DNA from: Treponema sp.
Lineage (GTDB): Bacteria; Spirochaetota; Spirochaetia; Treponematales; Treponemataceae
DNA: 49,208 nucleotides
Direction of reading: 5' to 3'
Assembly (NCBI GenBank): GCA_004554075.1
Contig: SFOB01000015.1
Span: 1-49,208, forward strand
The notes beneath the pieces are model-generated. The model ran no database searches and had not been told where the DNA came from. It saw nothing but the letters and a program-made list of their open reading frames with translations. The translations under genes and the position numbers were made by a program. The stretch's first letter is position 1. Every line of letters begins with the position of its first letter. Shown one piece after another: positions 1-7,344 of this stretch.

Positions 1-879
1 ACCTGCGTTGATGTTAGGGAAGATGAATGTGTTAGCATGACCTGCAACCTTGCTTCCTGGAGCTTTGAGTTCTCCAACTTCTGGAGCAACAGCAGCGTCG
101 AACTGGAATTCTCCGTCCAATGCCAAATCAGGAGCTGCAGCCTTAGCAAGTTCTGTAGCCTTCTGAACCTTTGTTACTGTGTCGTAGAACTTAGCATCGT
201 TTCCAGATCCCTTTGTAGAGAATGAAAGCATTGCTACACGTGGTTCAATACCAGCAATCTTCTTTGCTGTGTCAGCAGAAGCTACAGCGATATCTGCAAG
301 CTCTTCTGCAGTAGGTTCAATGTTGATAGCGCAGTCACCGAATACTGCAACTCCTTCTGGAACGTACTTGTTTCCGCCTTCTGGAGCTACCATGATAAAG
401 CAGCTTGAAACTGTCTTGAAGCCAGGAGCTGTCTTGATAACCTGAAGACCAGGGCGGAGAGTATTTGCTGTTGAGTGGCAGGCTCCAGAAACGAAACCGT
501 CTGCATCTCCTGCTTTAAGAATAAGGGCACCGTACATTGTGTGATCCTTAAGAATTGCAGCCTTAGCAGCAGCAACATCAGCATATTCTGGAGCGCCAGT
601 CTTCTTGTTGATTTTTCCTTCGCGAGCTTTGAAAAGAAGCTCAGCATATTTGTCTGCATTTGCGTCTTTTGCAGGGTCAACAATTGTAACGCCTGAAAGA
701 TCTGCATTGCTTCCGCTTGCTTTAATGTCTTCGTCGCTTCCAATCAAAATGATTTTTGCGATTCCATCTTTTACGATTTTAGAAGCTGCTTCTACAACGC
801 GCTTGTCTTCGCCTTCGCAAAGAACGATAGTTTTGTTGGCAGCCTTAGCTTTTTTCAACAAATCTTCAACAAAATTCAT
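1..879 (-). CDS. pta: Phosphate acetyltransferase, C-terminus cut by window edge
   Basis: Interconverts acetyl-CoA and acetyl phosphate in the cytoplasm, the step before acetate kinase in fermentative ATP formation. I translated 293 codons from the ATG at 877-879 down to the window edge without a stop. The N-terminus (MNFVEDLLKKAKAANKTI) and the segments VLCEGEDKRVVEAA, DGFVSGACHSTANTLRPGLQ and SFSTKGSG are typical of the PTA_PTB family. The family is usually about 330 residues, so about 40 are missing. An AGAGGA-type ribosome site lies just upstream on the minus strand. It follows the esterase gene in the same direction across about 55 bases. The acetate kinase partner is not in the window. 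Confidence 0.93.
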   Translation of the reverse strand, partial: MNFVEDLLKKAKAANKTIVLCEGEDKRVVEAASKIVKDGIAKIILIGSDEDIKASGSNADLSGVTIVDPAKDANADKYAELLFKAREGKINKKTGAPEYADVAAAKAAILKDHTMYGALILKAGDADGFVSGACHSTANTLRPGLQVIKTAPGFKTVSSCFIMVAPEGGNKYVPEGVAVFGDCAINIEPTAEELADIAVASADTAKKIAGIEPRVAMLSFSTKGSGNDAKFYDTVTKVQKATELAKAAAPDLALDGEFQFDAAVAPEVGELKAPGSKVAGHANTFIFPNINAG

Positions 880-934
880 ATATATCCTCTTTATCTATAA
901 AATTATGCTCTGTAAGAATACAACTCGGTTAAAA

Positions 935-2389
935 TTATTTCAACCGTTGACGGCTGAGCCACTTGAAGAGAGGTTCATTAGTGTTTTCATCGCGGCACTG
1001 GTCGTTCAATACGTAAATCCAGCTGAGGTGGCCTTCGTATTCGTAAGGAAGACCATAATCATCGTCATCTTCATCTGCTTCGCGGTTTAATAAATATGTA
1101 CCTGTAGTATCAACTACATTCGGGAAGACTGAAACGTGAAGGTCTTTTGCACCTGCTTTTTCGAGTCTTTCTATAGTAGGAATACAGTTTGATTTTGGCT
1201 TTACTGTCTGGTCATTTTCTGCATAAGTGAACCAGAGAGGTTTTTTTGCGAGTGATTTAATCTGTGCATCTGTAATCTTGCTGTCCAGGTAATATTCGCA
1301 GGTAGGGAAGGCTGCAGCAAAGATTTCCGGATGCTGAATCATCATGTTCATTGTCATATAACCGCCGGCAGACCAGCCTCCAACATAAATTCTGTTGCGG
1401 TCAATTTCCGGATGACTTTCCAGGAAGTTATAAAGAAGCTCAGTTACTGGTTCTGTATAAAAAGATGTTGCTGCAAAAGGTTCTGTTTCCTTTTCTTTTT
1501 CTGTTTCTTTGATTCCTGTAAAGGCACCAAAAACCTTTATAATTGGATCTGTAATTTTCTTTACAGAACCGTCAATGTCTACAGGAGCCCAGTAGCGGAT
1601 TCCCATTTCATTTTCGTCTGTAGTTTCAAGCCAGCCGGTTGGGCACTGAGGTGCCAGAATGGCAACTCCGTTTTCAAAGTAGCTCTGGATTTTTTCATCT
1701 GCAAGGGCTGTTGCCTTTGTTCCAAACAAAACCAGATAAGGATTAGATCCGCTTTCTCCAATGGTGTGGAACCACAGAATAAGAGGAATCTTGTTTTTAA
1801 CAGAAGCATTGTCCGGCATGTAGAACATGTAGTCTAATGGAACGGTATATTCTTTTGTTTCGGTAGCAGATTTATATGTATAGGATGATTTTGAAAATTT
1901 TGCGGCTCCTTCGTTTACAAAGCCCTGAACTTTTGTGATTTTAAGGTCCAGTTCATCGTTTTCAACACAATAGCTGTAGAAATTCTCAAAAACTCCGCTG
2001 GAAATGTAGCCCGGGAAAGGACTTGAATTTTCAGCAGTTGGATATACATCTGTAAGAATTGTGATGTAGTTACTTGCCTTGTTTACTTTATTTCCTTTTG
2101 AGTCTGAACAGAAAACATCTGTAATGGTTAATTCACCACCAGATTTTTTGATTCCTGAACCTTTCTGGTAAAGAACACGTTCTACTTCAAAATCAGAAGG
2201 GTCGAGAGACTCTTCTGTATGCTTTGCTGCGGTATGAATTACTATTTTGTTTACGCATGGACCCCAGTCGTAAGAGCCGACGTAAACGGCCATCTGGTTT
2301 CTGCCGGGTTCCAGTGATTTGAAAAATGACTGTGAATATAAAGCGCCTGTACAAATAAGAGTGAGTAATATAAATGCTATTCTTTTCAT
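935..2389 (-). CDS. Exported alpha/beta-hydrolase esterase (PHB-depolymerase/prolyl-oligopeptidase-like)
   Basis: Predicted secreted or periplasmic serine esterase of 484 residues. A signal peptide (MKRIAFILLTLICTGALYSQ) is followed by about 170 residues of likely beta-rich N-terminal domain and then the alpha/beta-hydrolase domain. The nucleophile elbow GGWSAGG places the serine at residue 340; Asp393 (in ENDQ) and His454 (in EGHLSW) fit the acid and base of the triad. The spacing matches COG4099-type predicted peptidases and feruloyl or acetyl-xylan esterases of plant-degrading gut bacteria. The substrate cannot be told from sequence; a plant polysaccharide ester is an inference from the likely habitat. 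It sits between the putative minus-strand RNA and pta. Confidence 0.85.
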   Translation of the reverse strand: MKRIAFILLTLICTGALYSQSFFKSLEPGRNQMAVYVGSYDWGPCVNKIVIHTAAKHTEESLDPSDFEVERVLYQKGSGIKKSGGELTITDVFCSDSKGNKVNKASNYITILTDVYPTAENSSPFPGYISSGVFENFYSYCVENDELDLKITKVQGFVNEGAAKFSKSSYTYKSATETKEYTVPLDYMFYMPDNASVKNKIPLILWFHTIGESGSNPYLVLFGTKATALADEKIQSYFENGVAILAPQCPTGWLETTDENEMGIRYWAPVDIDGSVKKITDPIIKVFGAFTGIKETEKEKETEPFAATSFYTEPVTELLYNFLESHPEIDRNRIYVGGWSAGGYMTMNMMIQHPEIFAAAFPTCEYYLDSKITDAQIKSLAKKPLWFTYAENDQTVKPKSNCIPTIERLEKAGAKDLHVSVFPNVVDTTGTYLLNREADEDDDDYGLPYEYEGHLSWIYVLNDQCRDENTNEPLFKWLSRQRLK

Positions 2390-2412
2390 AGTCTTAATTG
2401 TAGCATTAATCC

Positions 2413-2440
2413 TTAAAAAACAAAAGCCGGCGTATCAGCC
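2413..2440 (-). terminator. Rho-independent terminator of the putative RNA
   Basis: The perfect GCCGGC/GCCGGC stem with a TGATAC loop is followed on the minus strand by a T-rich tail (TTTTGTTTTTT). Confidence 0.7.
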
Positions 2441-2621
2441 GGCCTGTAATGTGCTCTCAGTCAACTAAGGACTGGCACTATAAATGTTCCAGCAGTAAGC
2501 CGCTGGCGCTTCAAAATGTCTACGTATTATATAACCTCGACCAGGTTATCTCTCTTTGTCGGAAATTGCATATTGCCTCCCATCAAGCAGCGGTGTACGT
2601 CCTCATCTCGTTCCTTGCTAC
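2415..2621 (-). ncRNA. Putative structured non-coding RNA (or long structured leader), about 205 nt
   Basis: No convincing protein is encoded on either strand here. The minus strand has a promoter-like pair (TTGCAT, 16 bases, TAATAT) and, about 200 bases on, a GC-rich hairpin (GCCGGC paired across TGATAC) followed by a T-rich run. Between them are at least three further hairpins: ATAACCT/AGGTTAT (about 2528-2546), CCAGCGG/CTGCTGG (about 2488-2506), and GTGC-CAGTC/GACTG-GCAC (about 2450-2477). Length resembles 6S RNA, but I do not see its single long rod with a central bubble. I find no SRP GGAAG core, RNase P or tmRNA signature, or known riboswitch core. The terminator precedes the esterase start by about 25 bases, so a leader is also possible. 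Confidence 0.5.
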
Positions 2622-2627
2622 AACTTT

Positions 2628-2655
2628 ATATTAGCATACATTTGGGATAATGCAA
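2628..2655 (-). promoter_or_regulatory. Sigma70-like promoter for the putative RNA
   Basis: On the minus strand TTGCAT (2650-2655) and TAATAT (2628-2633) are 16 bases apart. Transcription should start near 2621. Confidence 0.5.
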
Positions 2656-2690
2656 GAAAAAAAACGCACTTTTGACGAAAAATATCATTG

Positions 2691-2719
2691 TTGAATTAAA
2701 GTACTTTCTATAGTAAAAT
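2691..2719 (+). promoter_or_regulatory. Promoter of the Lrp/AsnC gene
   Basis: TTGAAT (2691-2696) and TAAAAT (2714-2719) are separated by 17 bases, about 36 bases before the start codon. A GGGGGTT ribosome site follows. Confidence 0.6.
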
Positions 2720-2755
2720 ATTATATTCATTTTTTAAACTTTTGGGGGTTCCTTT

Positions 2756-3241
2756 ATGGACGAGATACTTGATTTGCTGCGTCAGAATGCACGTCTTTCA
2801 GTAGAAGACATTGCTGCTATGACAAAGAAAACTACGGACGAGGTTAAGCAGATTATTAAGAAGCTTGAAGACGACGGAGTTATTCTCAAGTACGCGGCCA
2901 TTGTGAACCCGGAAAAAGACAGAGTCGCGAAGGATAAGGTTGTCGCGGAGATTCAGATTCAGGTTCAGCCACAGCGCGAGCATGGCTTTGATGCAATTGC
3001 GGACAGAATTTACCGCTTTCCACAGGTTAAGTCGCTTTATCTCATGAGCGGCGGTTATGACCTTAAGGTTTTGATTGAAGGTGACAACTTGAAAGATGTT
3101 GCCCTTTTTGTAAGCGAAAAACTTTCTACTCTCGAAGGTGTTCGCTCAACTAAAACAAACTTTGTTTTGAAGACATATAAAGAAAATGACATTGTTTATG
3201 TTGAGGATGAGAGAGACCGCCGCGAGGGAGTGCAGGCTTAA
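2756..3241 (+). CDS. Lrp/AsnC-family transcriptional regulator
   Basis: A 161-residue regulator. Residues 1-55 form the winged helix-turn-helix (LLRQNARLSVEDIAAMTKK, then a KLEDDGVILKYAAIVNP wing). Residues 65-145 form the AsnC-type effector-binding (RAM) domain with the usual MSGGYDLKVLIEG core. Such proteins oligomerise and sense amino acids. The next gene on the same strand is a class I aminotransferase, a pairing seen in many bacteria, so regulation of that gene is plausible. They are separated by 193 bases holding two repeat elements, so a second promoter is possible. The last 15 residues are charged and outside the domain. Confidence 0.9.
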   Translation: MDEILDLLRQNARLSVEDIAAMTKKTTDEVKQIIKKLEDDGVILKYAAIVNPEKDRVAKDKVVAEIQIQVQPQREHGFDAIADRIYRFPQVKSLYLMSGGYDLKVLIEGDNLKDVALFVSEKLSTLEGVRSTKTNFVLKTYKENDIVYVEDERDRREGVQA

Positions 3242-3262
3242 TTTGTGTAAAGGGCAACCAAT

Positions 3263-3318
3263 GTCATTCCCCGGCTTGACCGGGGAATCTAGATTGTCGG
3301 GTCAAGCCCGACAATGAC
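3263..3318. repeat. Palindromic intergenic repeat, GTCATTCC family (variant copy)
   Basis: Two adjacent hairpins (one on CCCCGG/CCGGGG, one on TTGTCGGG/CCCGACAA) are bounded by outer GTCATT and AATGAC. The layout matches the copies at 11099, 12871 and 43116, but the stem sequences differ. Confidence 0.7.
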
Positions 3319-3334
3319 ACACGTTGTTGTAACC

Positions 3335-3410
3335 GGGGCGTTGCGGGGTGTCCCCGCTGGGTGGGGTAGCGAGCAACGCAGTGCGAGCGTAGGGCGGGGC
3401 TCCGCCCTCC
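3335..3410. repeat. GC-rich intergenic repeat with TAGCGAGCAAC core (copy 1)
   Basis: A GGGG/CCCC hairpin, a GGGTAGCGAGCAACG core, then a GGGCGGGGCTCCGCCC hairpin. The copies at 10205 and 37445 share this order. Its GC content is far above that of the neighbouring genes. Confidence 0.7.
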
Positions 3411-3434
3411 TACATGAATTTTTAAGGAATATAA

Positions 3435-4607
3435 ATGAATACACGAGAAGATAAATTCAGCTCAAAGATGATGGAGATTCCGCCTTCTGGAATCCGTAAG
3501 TTTTTTGAGCTTTGCATTGGACATGATGATATTATTTCCCTGGGTGTCGGCGAGCCTGATTTTCCGACTCCATGGATTATGAGGGAAGAGGCTTTTTACC
3601 ATCTGGAAAAGGGCCACACTTCTTATACTTCTAACTGGGGCTTGATTGAGCTGCGCGAGGAAATAGCAAAGTACCTGGAACGCTATAAGCTTTACTATGA
3701 TCCGAAAACTGAGATTCTGCCGACAATCGGTGCCAGCGAGGGTCTTGATCTTGTGCTCCGTTCTATTTTGAATCCGGGCGACGAGATTATTGTCTGCGAG
3801 CCTTGTTACGTTTCTTACCAGCCGCTTGCGGCACTTTGTGACGCTAAGGTTATTCACCTGGATACAAGTGTAAACGGTTTTTATCCTACTGCTGAACAGA
3901 TTGAAGCGGCCTGCACTGAGAAAACCAAGGCTGTTATGTTCTGTTCGCCAAGTAACCCGACCGGCCGCATTATTCCTGCAGACGAGCTTGCAAAAATTGC
4001 AGAGGTTGTAAAGAAGCATCAGATCTGGTGTTTGAGTGACGAGATTTACTGTGAATTGCTTTACGATAACCGCAAGCACGTTTCAATCGGCGAGTTCCCT
4101 GGTATGAAAGACTACGCAATCATCTTCAACGGATTTTCTAAGTCTTTCGCTATGACTGGCTGGCGTATCGGTTATATTGCGGCTCCTCATGACCTGCTTG
4201 TACAGTGCTGTAAGCTTCATGCTTACTCTTCGATTTGTCCTCCGATTTTCAGTCAGTATGCTGCTGCAGAAGGTCTGCGCCACGGCTGGGACGAGGTTGA
4301 AAAAATGCGCGTAAGCTATCAGCAGCGCCGCAACATTATGCATAAGGCCTTTATTGATATGGGTCTTCCTTGCGTTGAGCCTGAGGGAGCTTTTTACATG
4401 TTCCCGGATATCCGCCCTACAGGCATGACAAGCGAAGAATTTGCGACAGAGGCAATTTCAAAGTATAATGTAGCTGTTGTACCTGGCACTTGTTTTGGAG
4501 ACGGCGGTGAAGGCTTTATCCGCTGCTGTTATGCTACTGACATCAATAAAATCAAGATTGCTATGGAAAGACTTGCGCAGCTTGTGAAGGAAAAAACTGG
4601 CAAATAA
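3435..4607 (+). CDS. PLP-dependent class I/II aminotransferase (AspC-like)
   Basis: A 390-residue fold-type I aminotransferase, near the family norm. SLGVGEPDFPTP near the N-terminus, SPSNPTG around residue 177, SDEIY at about 202, and the PLP lysine Lys236 in GFSKSFAMTGWR are all present. The end (VPGTCFGDGGEGFIRCCYA) carries the substrate-carboxylate arginine motif. Substrate may be aspartate, aromatic or branched-chain amino acids; sequence alone does not decide. It follows an Lrp/AsnC gene and precedes the TPR/Mrr-like gene by 18 bases, so it probably heads a three-gene unit with that gene and rsmE. Confidence 0.92.
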   Translation: MNTREDKFSSKMMEIPPSGIRKFFELCIGHDDIISLGVGEPDFPTPWIMREEAFYHLEKGHTSYTSNWGLIELREEIAKYLERYKLYYDPKTEILPTIGASEGLDLVLRSILNPGDEIIVCEPCYVSYQPLAALCDAKVIHLDTSVNGFYPTAEQIEAACTEKTKAVMFCSPSNPTGRIIPADELAKIAEVVKKHQIWCLSDEIYCELLYDNRKHVSIGEFPGMKDYAIIFNGFSKSFAMTGWRIGYIAAPHDLLVQCCKLHAYSSICPPIFSQYAAAEGLRHGWDEVEKMRVSYQQRRNIMHKAFIDMGLPCVEPEGAFYMFPDIRPTGMTSEEFATEAISKYNVAVVPGTCFGDGGEGFIRCCYATDINKIKIAMERLAQLVKEKTGK

Positions 4608-4625
4608 AAATAAAGGAAAGAGTTA

Positions 4626-5984
4626 ATGATTATTTCAATCTTAATAGCTGTAATTGTAGCGCTTCTTCTTGTTTCGCTGATTGTGGGTATTAAAAGCATT
4701 AAGCGAAAGGAAGAAAAAAAAGATGTTTCTGTAAAGATTCAAAAGAAGGGTAAATCTGCAATTCTTAAGGAAGCAGAAAAAAAGCTTGCGCATGACCCGC
4801 ACAATGTTCCTTCTCTTGAAACAATTGGAGATATTTATTACAGCGAGAAAAACTGGGAAAGAGTGTGGAGTGTTTATAAAACTCTCTATGATATTTCAAC
4901 AGCTCATCCTGAGATTGATATGATAAAAACTACTCTCCGTATGGGTGCTGCTGCATCTTCTCTTGATAAAACTGAAGATGCAGTAAGTGCTCTTATGCTT
5001 TGTATAAAAAAAGATCCTAATAATTTTGACTGTAATTATTTCCTTGGTAAAACCCTTATGAAAACCAACTCCTTTGAAAAGGCGGTTTACTGTTTTAAGA
5101 AATGTAAGGTTTTGCAGCCGGAAAACAATGAAATCAATATGCTTCTGGGAACCGCTCTTTTTAAGGCTCAGAAGTATAGGGACAGTCTTCCATTCCTAAA
5201 GAGAGTTCTGGATGAAAATCCTGGAAATAAAGAAGTGCTTTTTGATATGGCAATTGCAATGACAGAATGCGGTATGGGTGATAAGGCTCTTAAGGTTTTT
5301 ATGCATCTGCGTCCGGATCCGGATTTTGGACCACAGGCTTGTCTTGAGGCCGGAAAAATGCACGAGCGTGTAAAAGATTATGCTGCTGCCATTAAAGACT
5401 ACGAAATTTCAATGAGACTTCCTTCTGTGCCGGATCAGATTATGCTTCAGATAAAATACCGCCTTGCCAACACCTGCATCGCCATGAACGATATTTCAAA
5501 GGCGCTTATCTACCTTCGCCAGATTCAGGCTGCAAAGCAGGGGTACAAGGATGTTGATGCACTTGTTGCCCGTTATGCAGAACTGAACCAGAATAAAAAC
5601 CTTCAGACTTATCTTATGTCTGGAACCAGCGACTTTGTTGCCTTGTGCCGTAAGTTTATTTCTACTTACTATAAGGATGCCTTTGTTAAGGTAGAAGATG
5701 TACAGGTTGCTTCTGAAAGTGTAGAAATTGTCTGTGAGGTGGAAACTTCCAGATGGGAAGCAAAGCAGATGTTCCGTTTCTACAGAACTCAGAATGTTAT
5801 TGGTGATATTAATATCCGTGACTTCCACAGTAAGCTTCGTGATACTAAATGCGATAATGGTGTTTGTATTTCTATTGGCGGCTTTTCTGACAGTGCACAC
5901 AAGTATATTGACGGCCGCCCTGTAGATTTAATTGAAAAGGACGAGCTTGTTAAGATTCTGAAACGAATTAATATGTTCTCCTAG
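4626..5984 (+). CDS. Membrane-anchored TPR protein with a degenerate Mrr-like C-terminal domain
   Basis: A 452-residue protein. Residues 3-22 (IISILIAVIVALLLVSLIVG) form one membrane segment, followed by a Lys-rich stretch that suggests the bulk is cytoplasmic. Residues 55-300 hold about six to seven TPR-like helical pairs (for example DCNYFLGKTLMKTNSFEKAV). The end resembles the restriction-endonuclease-like Mrr fold: the late motif GVCISIGGFSDSAHKYI with DLIEKDELVKIL matches the usual GIxxTTGGFTxxA and LIDGxxLxxLL pattern. The catalytic strand, normally VQCKR, reads MFRFYR here, so nuclease activity is doubtful. A TPR scaffold that binds protein or nucleic acid is the likeliest role. It ends 9 bases before rsmE. 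Confidence 0.75.
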   Translation: MIISILIAVIVALLLVSLIVGIKSIKRKEEKKDVSVKIQKKGKSAILKEAEKKLAHDPHNVPSLETIGDIYYSEKNWERVWSVYKTLYDISTAHPEIDMIKTTLRMGAAASSLDKTEDAVSALMLCIKKDPNNFDCNYFLGKTLMKTNSFEKAVYCFKKCKVLQPENNEINMLLGTALFKAQKYRDSLPFLKRVLDENPGNKEVLFDMAIAMTECGMGDKALKVFMHLRPDPDFGPQACLEAGKMHERVKDYAAAIKDYEISMRLPSVPDQIMLQIKYRLANTCIAMNDISKALIYLRQIQAAKQGYKDVDALVARYAELNQNKNLQTYLMSGTSDFVALCRKFISTYYKDAFVKVEDVQVASESVEIVCEVETSRWEAKQMFRFYRTQNVIGDINIRDFHSKLRDTKCDNGVCISIGGFSDSAHKYIDGRPVDLIEKDELVKILKRINMFS

Positions 5985-5993
5985 TGGATACTA

Positions 5994-6740
5994 ATGAATA
6001 TCTGTTTATTTTCAAATGATGAAATTTCAAAGCCTCTGCCTCTGCGCGATGAACGTGCCCAGCATATAATTAAGGTGCTTCATAAAAAGGCCGGCGACAC
6101 TTTTACTGCCGGTATAATTGACGGCCAGAGCGGTACTGCCACAATCCGTGAAATTGGTGATGATGCTATTTCTTTTGATTTTACTGCCGGTGGTGACGGA
6201 AAGCCTCTTACAAAGCTTGATATGATAATAGGATTTCCCCGCCCGATTCAGCTTAAAAGACTTCTTCGTGATATTGCAGCCCTTGGAACAGGTAGGGTAT
6301 ATCTTACTGGTACAGATCTTGGTGAAAAGTCTTATATGCAGTCTACCCTGGTAGAAAAGGGCGCGGCTTATAAAATGCTTTTAGACGGTACTGTTCAGGC
6401 TGGCTCTACCCATGTACCTGAATTATTTCTTTATAAAACTCTTGATGAATGCCTTGAAGCAATAGAGGAAAATGCTGCTACCAGTGGAGAAGGGCTCTGT
6501 CGCCTTGCCCTGGACAACATAAATCCAACTTCCCGCCTGGCAGACGCCGTAAAAGCAGATGGTGCAGACGGTAGAATTGTCGGGGCAATAGGAAGTGAAC
6601 GCGGCTGGACAGACAGAGAGCGTCGTCTTCTTGAATCAAAGGGTTATATCCGCTGTGGCATGGGGGAGCGTATTATGAGAACAGAAACTGCCGCAACGGT
6701 TGCCGGGGCAATCATCCTTTCTCGGTGTGGAATTATTTAG
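5994..6740 (+). CDS. rsmE: 16S rRNA m3U1498 methyltransferase RsmE
   Basis: A 248-residue SPOUT-class methyltransferase that methylates N3 of U1498 in 16S rRNA using S-adenosylmethionine. An N-terminal PUA-like portion (RDERAQHIIKVLHKKAGD) is followed by the trefoil-knot domain. The signature GSERGWTDRE and the terminal GERIMRTETAATVAGAII are diagnostic. The start at 5994 lies nine bases after the upstream stop, suggesting coupling to the TPR gene. Confidence 0.95.
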   Translation: MNICLFSNDEISKPLPLRDERAQHIIKVLHKKAGDTFTAGIIDGQSGTATIREIGDDAISFDFTAGGDGKPLTKLDMIIGFPRPIQLKRLLRDIAALGTGRVYLTGTDLGEKSYMQSTLVEKGAAYKMLLDGTVQAGSTHVPELFLYKTLDECLEAIEENAATSGEGLCRLALDNINPTSRLADAVKADGADGRIVGAIGSERGWTDRERRLLESKGYIRCGMGERIMRTETAATVAGAIILSRCGII

Positions 6741-6761
6741 TGCCTGCCCCTGGAATGACAT

Positions 6762-7106
6762 TTAATTATCAATCTCATTGATTTTAGACAGAATGTGTTC
6801 CATAGAATTAATCAGTTCAGAAATAGTCTTAAAATTCTCAGAAAGGTTGAGTTGATAAAAAATCTGAGTTCCTATCTTAAGCGGCTTTATAAGTCCGGCG
6901 TCTTTAAGAACCTTGAGATGATGAGATATAGCAGGGCGCGAAAGCTTTGATTTTGAAGAAAGATTAGAAACATTTATGCCTTCTTTACCTGCCTCTGCAA
7001 TGTCCATTATCAGCTGCTGGCGGTATTCATCGCTCATAGCAATAAAAAATGGAACACAAGAGTTAAATGTCTTCAGCGTCTTTTTGATTTCGGCTTTATC
7101 TATCAT
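6762..7106 (-). CDS. ArsR/SmtB-family repressor
   Basis: A 114-residue winged-helix repressor. Helix-turn-helix: VSNLSSKSKLSRPAISHHLK, then the wing LIKPLKIGTQIFYQLNL. No obvious metal-binding cysteine pair is present, so the signal may be non-metal. An in-frame GTG at 7181 would add 25 residues but sits inside the promoter itself. The ATG at 7104-7106 with GAGG just upstream is the better start. It is transcribed away from the MMPL export operon with promoters and palindromes between them, so self-repression and repression of that operon are the natural inference. Confidence 0.85.
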   Translation of the reverse strand: MIDKAEIKKTLKTFNSCVPFFIAMSDEYRQQLIMDIAEAGKEGINVSNLSSKSKLSRPAISHHLKVLKDAGLIKPLKIGTQIFYQLNLSENFKTISELINSMEHILSKINEIDN

Positions 7107-7159
7107 TTGAACCTCAGTCGTGTCATTTGTGATTTTTTCACAGTCTGACAATATAGTTA

Positions 7160-7188
7160 ATAATAAGTCTAAAAAATCCACTTGTCAA
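7160..7188 (-). promoter_or_regulatory. Promoter of the ArsR-family gene
   Basis: On the minus strand TTGACA (7183-7188), 17 bases, TATTAT (7160-7165). It is nearly consensus and sets the leader at about 45-50 bases before the ATG at 7106. Confidence 0.75.
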
Positions 7189-7232
7189 TATGATTAAAAG
7201 ATTAAAAACTTAAACATTTATTCGAAAATTTA

Positions 7233-7261
7233 TTGACTTTAAAATGTCCTGTTATTATATT
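7233..7261 (+). promoter_or_regulatory. Promoter of the MMPL export operon
   Basis: TTGACT (7233-7238), 17 bases, TATATT (7256-7261). The predicted start near 7268 runs straight into the palindromic TTAAAC sites. Confidence 0.7.
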
Positions 7262-7271
7262 CTATTTTGTA

Positions 7272-7299
7272 ATGTTTAAACGTTTAAGATATTAAACAT
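7272..7299. promoter_or_regulatory. Candidate ArsR operator, palindromic TTAAAC sites
   Basis: A perfect 12-base palindrome TTAAACGTTTAA (7276-7287) lies within a wider inverted pair, ATGTTTAA (7272-7279) and TTAAACAT (7292-7299). A further TTAAACAT occurs at 7210-7217. AT-rich dyads of this kind are usual ArsR/SmtB targets. Position at the predicted start site fits repression. Confidence 0.55.
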
Positions 7300-7344
7300 A
7301 TAAACGTACAAAAACGGCAAATTAATAGTAACAGGAGATTTTAT

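Noticed and set aside
2449..2634. Plus-strand 61-codon reading frame in the putative RNA region
   Set aside because: Biased composition, no ribosome site, and it lies inside hairpins and a terminator that read better as RNA on the other strand.
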